A DNA stretch of 9,562 nt from Hyphomicrobiales bacterium. GTDB taxonomy: Bacteria > Pseudomonadota > Alphaproteobacteria > Rhizobiales > CAYWUX01. The position numbers and the translations under genes were made by a program. Each line of letters starts with the position of its first letter. Position 1 is the first letter of the stretch. Below are positions 4,668-9,562 of the stretch, in pieces. The notes under the pieces are model-generated. The model did not search any database and was not told the DNA's origin. It was given only the letters and a program-made list of their open reading frames with translations. The stretch is taken from the NCBI GenBank assembly GCA_028279265.1, contig JANQOC010000437.1:1-9562 (forward strand), written 5' to 3'.

Positions 4668-6365
4668 TTAGTTGCGTACCAGTCGCTGCCGGGGTTTGTT
4701 TTTTTGACCGAGTTTGAACGTTTTCACTTTCGCTTTCGACGCATTGTTAGGTTTCTTGGTCTTTAGCTTGACGTTCCCAGGTCCGGTCGGGCAGCTGATT
4801 TTAAGCGGGATCCATTTACTGATTTTCGGGTGACCCTGGACTTCCACCATGTACTTGGTGTTTGCCGGTTTGGTGAAGGTCTGCTTCTGTGTGTGCGATC
4901 CGAGATAGACACCACCGGAACCTTTGTGCAATTTCACCAGATACCAGGCGCTCTTGCCGCCACCGGCCCGGCGATACCGAACTTTTGTCCAGCCTGCCTT
5001 GTCACCAAAGACCCAGGATGTGAAAGTTGCTGTTTTTTTGCAGCTGTTACCTTTGGAGACCTTGATACCCAGCTGGACCTGCGTCACTTTCATCGGGCTG
5101 CAGTCGTTTTTCATGTGGACCCACTTGGATGCCGGACCGTTCTTGACTTTGACGCGTCGTATTTGGTCCAGGTCACCGACCTTTTGCTTCTCAACAATTT
5201 TGGCGACATATTTGTTTCCAACTTTTTTCGCCGTTGCCTTGATCCAGCCGGAAGGCTGACCGCCCTGGCGTTCACGACGATAGAAAAACGAGCCCTTCTG
5301 GTTGGTTTCAAACATTTTGGTGAGCGTGATGTTGCGGGGGCATGATCCGCCCTTGCCAAGCTTGTAGCTGTAGGTTGCTTTGACGACCTTGAATTTTGCG
5401 CAATTGACTTTGACGTTCACCCATTTCGATGCGGGACCGCCTTTAATCTTGATCCGGCGTGTCTGATCCACGTGGCCGACTTCCTGGGTTTCCTTCTTGA
5501 TGTAGACAAACTTGCCACCGGATTTTTTCGTCTGGACCGTAATCCATGCCGAAGGCTGGCCGCCCTGGCGTTCGCGGCGATAAGTCACTTTACCGGGTCG
5601 GTTGGTTTCAATGCGCTTTACGATTGTCAGGTCCTTCGGGCACTGCTTACCCTTGGCCGTATAGGACAGTTTGACCGACGTGACCTTTAGAGGTGTCGTG
5701 TCTTTTTTACAGACAATGTTCACCAGGGTCGACGCACTTGCAAAGCGGTGGGTTTTTTGTTTGGCCTGGTTATGGGATGCGTCTGGACTGTGCCCCTGAC
5801 CCCACTGGATTGGCATTTTTCCTGCGCGCATGAAAAGCCCGACGGTGGCATTGATGGTTCCGGTTCGATCCTTGTCTGCGGGACCATAGATTTTAGCCAT
5901 TTCGTTGCAGCGGTCGATGGCCTTCTGACGAAATTGCCCGAGCTGCTGCGGCCAGAAGTAGTAAGCATAGGTCGAGTTAACTTTTCGAAGCGGCACATCT
6001 CCGGGCGGTACTTCAAAAGCCTTTAAGTTTGGAATGTTGGCGGGACGCCCGCCGCCGGCATATTTAACTATGTCCACATAGACCAGCGAGCTGTAAATCT
6101 TGTAGCGCAGATTTACATTGTTGATTTTGCCGTGAGCCTTTAACCAGAAAATTGCTTGTTTGTTCTGAACTTTATTGTAAACGCCATCCTTATTTTCAAC
6201 GATAAGGGTGGGTTTAGGCTTCGAGGAATCGACGCTGAGCTTAACTTCCCGAAGCTTGGTTTCAGCTATCGCAGAAGTTGACAGGGCGGAAGCCGCGATT
6301 GCTGTGGTTACGAACGCAGTTGCGGTAAGTGCGGCTCGATTGGTTAATGTGTTTCTTTTGGTCAT
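4668..6365 (-). CDS. Secreted Lys-rich protein with three Cys-bracketed 100-residue modules
   Basis: A 565-residue, strongly basic protein of no family I recognise. Residues 1-34 are a Sec signal peptide (MTKRNTLTNR, then an Ala/Thr-rich hydrophobic region, cleavage after AIA at 34). Residues 35-225 form an N-terminal domain with Cys153 and Cys219. Three tandem modules follow (about 226-325, 326-425, 426-528), each with a Cys pair (242/322, 342/422, 442/525) and two conserved Trp (274/315, 374/415, 474/518). Modules 1 and 2 share YRRERQGGQPS-x-W and GPASKW; module 3 is divergent (YRRAGGGKSAW). A Lys/Arg-rich tail (529-565) ends the protein. The even Cys pairing and export suggest disulfide-linked beta domains in the periplasm or outside the cell (inference). 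The high charge suggests binding to a polyanion such as polysaccharide, LPS or DNA, but nothing proves this. The start is firm: a GGAGAGAG ribosome binding site lies five bases before the ATG. Confidence 0.85.
   Translation of the reverse strand: MTKRNTLTNRAALTATAFVTTAIAASALSTSAIAETKLREVKLSVDSSKPKPTLIVENKDGVYNKVQNKQAIFWLKAHGKINNVNLRYKIYSSLVYVDIVKYAGGGRPANIPNLKAFEVPPGDVPLRKVNSTYAYYFWPQQLGQFRQKAIDRCNEMAKIYGPADKDRTGTINATVGLFMRAGKMPIQWGQGHSPDASHNQAKQKTHRFASASTLVNIVCKKDTTPLKVTSVKLSYTAKGKQCPKDLTIVKRIETNRPGKVTYRRERQGGQPSAWITVQTKKSGGKFVYIKKETQEVGHVDQTRRIKIKGGPASKWVNVKVNCAKFKVVKATYSYKLGKGGSCPRNITLTKMFETNQKGSFFYRRERQGGQPSGWIKATAKKVGNKYVAKIVEKQKVGDLDQIRRVKVKNGPASKWVHMKNDCSPMKVTQVQLGIKVSKGNSCKKTATFTSWVFGDKAGWTKVRYRRAGGGKSAWYLVKLHKGSGGVYLGSHTQKQTFTKPANTKYMVEVQGHPKISKWIPLKISCPTGPGNVKLKTKKPNNASKAKVKTFKLGQKNKPRQRLVRN
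4782..5690 (-). repeat. Three tandem 300-bp coding repeats
   Basis: The three modules repeat at exactly 300 bp in DNA over their core. The segments starting at 5551, 5251 and 4951 occupy the same place in each repeat, and the first two share near-identical stretches such as CCGCCCTGGCGTTC. Repeats 1 and 2 are clearly the younger duplication; repeat 3 (nearest the C-terminus) is diverged and has about three extra residues between its cysteines. Confidence 0.85.
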
Positions 6366-6370
6366 GGTTT

Positions 6371-6378
6371 CTCTCTCC
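6371..6378 (-). promoter_or_regulatory. Ribosome binding site of the Cys-module gene
   Basis: GGAGAGAG on the minus strand ends five bases before the ATG at 6363-6365. It is the best Shine-Dalgarno in the window and fixes this start. Between it and the terminator at 6469 a promoter is expected, but only weak candidates were seen, such as TTGAAC near 6445. Confidence 0.75.
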
Positions 6379-6468
6379 GATCATCTGAATAAAGGCCGTC
6401 TGATGGGGGCCATTGGAGATTTGTCGCTGGAGAAGAGAATTCGGTTCAAAAAAAGATGAGGGGAGACC

Positions 6469-6503
6469 AAAAAAGTTGCCCCGGTTTGACGAAAAACCGG
6501 GGC
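6469..6503 (-). terminator. Intrinsic terminator after pyruvate carboxylase
   Basis: On the minus strand GCCCCGGTTT pairs with AAACCGGGGC (ten pairs, six-base loop), followed by AAC and a run of six T. It lies about 155 bases past the pyruvate carboxylase stop codon and separates that unit from the Cys-module gene. The intervening 6504-6658 contains no gene or clear element. Confidence 0.8.
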
Positions 6504-6658
6504 CTGTGCTCGCTGACAAAAACGCGGGAACTAGTATTGTCGCGATACACGCCTTCTTTTTTATGGGCGATTCGTGCAAAAATTAAGGAGCAATTGTGGT
6601 CCTTAACAGGGTCAAATGTGGCTGCGCCAATTAGAAAAACATAGAAAAATCAGGGGTT

Positions 6659-9562
6659 TCAATCCTCTAGTTCCATAAGGAGATCTTTTGCGTCAACCTG
6701 GGTTCCGGCATTGACGTGGAGCCGCCTGAGCTTCCCGTCCTTCTCGGCGTGGATCATGGTTTCCATTTTCATGGCCTCGATAGTGACTAGGACGTCACCG
6801 GCCTTTATCTGCTGGCCTTCCTTGACCGCGACAGTCGCGATCATGCCGGGCATCGGGGCGGCGACATGGTTGGGATTGTCAGTATCGGCTTTCGGTCGCT
6901 GTTCGATCTGCTCTGCCGCGGTCGAGTCCAGCACACGAATACTCCGCGGGATACCATTGACTTCAAAAAAGACTCGGACATTGCCATTGTCGTCTGTCTC
7001 GCCGATCGCCTGACAGCGAATAATCGGCGTAACCCCCACATCGAGATCGATGGCAATTTGATCACTGGGCTGCATTCCGTAGAAGAAAACAGGTGTCGGC
7101 AAGGCCGAAACCGGACCATATTCAGCCTGCCATTTGGCATAGTCGAGAAAGACCCGGGGATACATGAGGTAGGAATGCAGTTCGACCTCGCTGACAGAAC
7201 GTCCTATGGCATCCTCGACTTCTTTCCGCTTTTGCTCGAAATCGGCATCTTCGAGAAATTTCCCCGGCCGGTCGGTCAGGGGTTTTTCGCCTTTCAGAAT
7301 TTTTTTCTGCAGGGCTTTCGGGAAACCGTTCGGCGGTTGGCCGAGATCGCCGCGGAAGAAATCGACGACGGATTCCGGGAACGAGACCTCCGTCTTGGGA
7401 TCTTCCACATCTTCCCTGGAGAGGTTGGCGGAGACCATGGAAATTGCCATATCTCCGACCACCTTCGATGAAGGCGTCACCTTCACAATGTCGCCGAACA
7501 TTTCGTTCACCTCCGCATAGGCGCGGGCAACTTCGTGCCACCGCTCCGCCAGACCCATGGATCGGGCCTGTTCCTTGAGGTTGGTGAACTGGCCACCGGG
7601 CATTTCATGGAGATAAACCTCGGACGCGCCGGCTTTGTTATCGGCCTCGAAAGCAGCATACTGGTTGCGCACAGCCTCCCAGTAATCGGAAAACTCACGG
7701 ATTGTAACGGGATCAAGGCCGGTGTCCCGATCCGTGTGCTTCATGGCTTCGACAATAGAGCCCAGGTTTGGCTGAGACGTCATGCCGGAAAGGGAATCCA
7801 TGGAAAGGTCAACGGCATCAACGCCGGCTTCCGCGGCGGCAATAATGGAAGCCGCGGCAATTCCGCTGGTATCATGGGTATGGAAGTGGACGGGCAGGCC
7901 GGTTTCTTCCTTGAGGATGCGCACCAGTTCCCGGGCCGCATCAGGTTTGACGAGACCGGCCATATCCTTGATGCCCAGAATGTGGGTGCCGGCGTCAGCG
8001 AGTTCGCGGGCGAGTCCAATATAATAGTCAAGATTATAAGTTGGCCGCGATGTGTCGTAGAGATCGCCACTGTAACAAATCGACGCTTCGCACAGTTTGC
8101 CGGTCTCGCAAACGGCGTCGATCGTAACCCGCATGTTTTCCACCCAGTTCAGGCTGTCGAAAACACGAAAAACATCAATACCGCTTGCCGCCGACTGGTG
8201 AATGAATTTGCGGACTACATTGTCGGGATAGCTGGTATAGCCGACACCGTTGGACCCACGGAACAAGGCTTGCAGCAGCACGTTGGGAAGCTTGCGACGA
8301 ATATGATGCAGGCGTTCCCAGGGGCATTCTTTCAAGAAACGCATGGCAACATCGAACGTCGCCCCTCCCCAGCATTCGACGCTGAACAGGTCCGGCAGCC
8401 GGTGGGCATAGGCTTCGGCCACACTGACAAGATCGTGGGTCCGGAAGCGGGTTGCCAGCAGGGACTGGTGCGCGTCGCGCATGGTCGTATCCGTGACCAG
8501 AAGGCGTTTCTGCTCAAGCATCCAGCTCTGGACAGCTTCCGGGCCGTCCGTATCAAGCAAATGCTTGGGTCCCTGTTTCAGGGCCTCATAGTTGAACCCG
8601 GGTACTTTTGGCGGCAAGGCATGTTCAGATGGTTTCGGACGTCCCCTGACTTCCGGATTACCATTGACATTCACATCGGCAATAAAATGCAGAAGGCGGG
8701 TGACCCGGTCGCGGCGCCGTGGGAAATCAAAGAGTTCTGAGTGATCGTCGATGAACTTCGTCGTGTAATCTGCAGCCTTGAAGTTTTCATGGTTGATGAC
8801 GTTTTCAACGAAGATCAGGTTGGTGGCCACACCACGTATGCGAAATTCGCGCAGAGCCCTGTCCATTCGGGCGATGGCTTCAGCCGGGGTCTGGGCCCAG
8901 CTCGTGACTTTTTCCAGGAGCGAATCATAGTAGCGGGTAATGATTGCGCCGGAATAGGCTGTACCGCCATCGAGACGAATGCCGAATCCGGTGGCGCCGC
9001 GATAGGCGATGATGCGCCCATAGTCTGGGACAAAGTTATTCTCGGGGTCCTCGGTGGTTATGCGGCACTGGATAGCGTGGCCGGAATAGGTGATTTCCTC
9101 CTGCCGGGGCACGCCGCTTTCGGGCTCGCCGATCTTTGCGCCCTCGGCAATTTTGATCTGGGCCTTAACGATGTCGATACCGGTAATTTCCTCGGTAACC
9201 GTGTGTTCCACCTGGATGCGGGGATTGACCTCGATGAAGTAGAATTTGCCGGTCCGGACATCCATCAGGAATTCCGCGGTTCCCGCATTCTGGTAGCCGG
9301 CTTCACGGGCAAGCTTCAGGGCGCTTTCGCAGACTTCGGTGCGCTGGGCGTCAGTCAGATAGGGTGCTGGTGCTCGCTCCACGATTTTCTGGTTGCGTCG
9401 CTGAATGGAACAGTCGCGCTCGAATAGATGCACTATATTGCCATGCTGGTCGCCAAGAAGTTGAACTTCAACGTGGCGGGCCTGTTCGATGAGTTTTTCC
9501 AGATAGACCTCGCCATTGCCGAAAGCCAGTTCGGCTTCTCGCCTACCGGCCAGGACCTCGGT
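6659..9562 (-). CDS. pyc: Pyruvate carboxylase (5' end beyond the right edge)
   Basis: Biotin-dependent, ATP-driven carboxylation of pyruvate to oxaloacetate, the anaplerotic step feeding the TCA cycle and gluconeogenesis. The visible 967 codons run open to the window edge. By alignment from memory with the R. etli enzyme (about 1154 residues), roughly 186 N-terminal residues are missing. Visible residues 1-280 are the biotin carboxylase domain (HVEVQLLGD, HLFERDCSIQRRNQK, catalytic IEVNPRIQVEH with E111, N113, R115). The carboxyltransferase spans about 325-810 with TDTTMRDAHQS (Asp363), GIKDM (Lys532, carbamylated in the family), HFHTH (His561 and His563, metal ligands) and KVTPSSK (Thr696). 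The allosteric/tetramerisation region surrounds it. The C-terminal biotin carrier domain has EAMKMET with the biotinylated Lys932 (codon 6767-6769). The spacing of catalytic residues equals that of the R. etli enzyme, so it should be functional. A GTG at 9431-9433 is internal and not the start. Confidence 0.97.
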   Translation of the reverse strand, partial: TEVLAGRREAELAFGNGEVYLEKLIEQARHVEVQLLGDQHGNIVHLFERDCSIQRRNQKIVERAPAPYLTDAQRTEVCESALKLAREAGYQNAGTAEFLMDVRTGKFYFIEVNPRIQVEHTVTEEITGIDIVKAQIKIAEGAKIGEPESGVPRQEEITYSGHAIQCRITTEDPENNFVPDYGRIIAYRGATGFGIRLDGGTAYSGAIITRYYDSLLEKVTSWAQTPAEAIARMDRALREFRIRGVATNLIFVENVINHENFKAADYTTKFIDDHSELFDFPRRRDRVTRLLHFIADVNVNGNPEVRGRPKPSEHALPPKVPGFNYEALKQGPKHLLDTDGPEAVQSWMLEQKRLLVTDTTMRDAHQSLLATRFRTHDLVSVAEAYAHRLPDLFSVECWGGATFDVAMRFLKECPWERLHHIRRKLPNVLLQALFRGSNGVGYTSYPDNVVRKFIHQSAASGIDVFRVFDSLNWVENMRVTIDAVCETGKLCEASICYSGDLYDTSRPTYNLDYYIGLARELADAGTHILGIKDMAGLVKPDAARELVRILKEETGLPVHFHTHDTSGIAAASIIAAAEAGVDAVDLSMDSLSGMTSQPNLGSIVEAMKHTDRDTGLDPVTIREFSDYWEAVRNQYAAFEADNKAGASEVYLHEMPGGQFTNLKEQARSMGLAERWHEVARAYAEVNEMFGDIVKVTPSSKVVGDMAISMVSANLSREDVEDPKTEVSFPESVVDFFRGDLGQPPNGFPKALQKKILKGEKPLTDRPGKFLEDADFEQKRKEVEDAIGRSVSEVELHSYLMYPRVFLDYAKWQAEYGPVSALPTPVFFYGMQPSDQIAIDLDVGVTPIIRCQAIGETDDNGNVRVFFEVNGIPRSIRVLDSTAAEQIEQRPKADTDNPNHVAAPMPGMIATVAVKEGQQIKAGDVLVTIEAMKMETMIHAEKDGKLRRLHVNAGTQVDAKDLLMELED

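Noticed and set aside
4830..5345. 171-codon open frame on the plus strand
   Set aside because: Antisense of the Cys-module repeats; its apparent periodicity simply mirrors the 300-bp repeats of the minus-strand gene.
7535..8740. 401-codon open frame on the plus strand, with the adjacent frame 8741-9427
   Set aside because: Antisense of pyruvate carboxylase, whose domains and catalytic residues are unambiguous on the minus strand. High GC at codon third positions commonly produces such shadow frames.

Overview
The window looks like a stretch of an alphaproteobacterial chromosome (inference). The pyruvate carboxylase matches the single-chain Rhizobium etli type almost residue for residue at its catalytic positions. 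Base composition is moderately GC-rich, and the genes sit in short, separately terminated units. Every gene I can support is on the minus strand, so transcription runs from right to left.

Layout from the right edge: (i) the 3' five-sixths of a pyruvate carboxylase gene (6659-9562, start beyond the window), followed by an intrinsic terminator (6469-6503). (ii) A Sec-exported, very basic 565-residue protein (4668-6365) that I cannot assign to a known family. Its core is three modules of almost exactly 100 residues, each bracketed by a cysteine pair. It has a good ribosome binding site and a strong terminator downstream (4535-4565). (iii) A patatin-like phospholipase with a lipoprotein signal (2917-4125). 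(iv) An unlisted 36-residue single-span membrane microprotein (2746-2856). (v) A 605-residue RTX protein, probably type I secreted (598-2415), with a cadherin-like N-terminal domain and about 42 calcium-binding nonapeptides organised in a higher-order 36-residue unit. (vi) The N-terminal 103 codons of a Lys/Ala/Pro-rich protein running off the left edge (1-311).

The accessory part (1-6365) is mostly envelope or secreted proteins: a periplasmic or secreted Cys-module protein, a lipoprotein lipase-like enzyme, a tiny membrane protein and an RTX protein. No type I exporter genes are visible, so the RTX protein would depend on an exporter encoded elsewhere. The gaps between genes carry several operator-like dyads: 2609-2631 upstream of the RTX gene, and 454-467 plus 514-548 upstream of the leftmost gene. 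A terminator-like hairpin (319-336) lies just before the leftmost start codon.

The most novel-looking item is the Cys-bracketed 100-residue module protein. Pyruvate carboxylase is ordinary. No tRNA, rRNA, CRISPR array, insertion sequence or prophage feature was seen.
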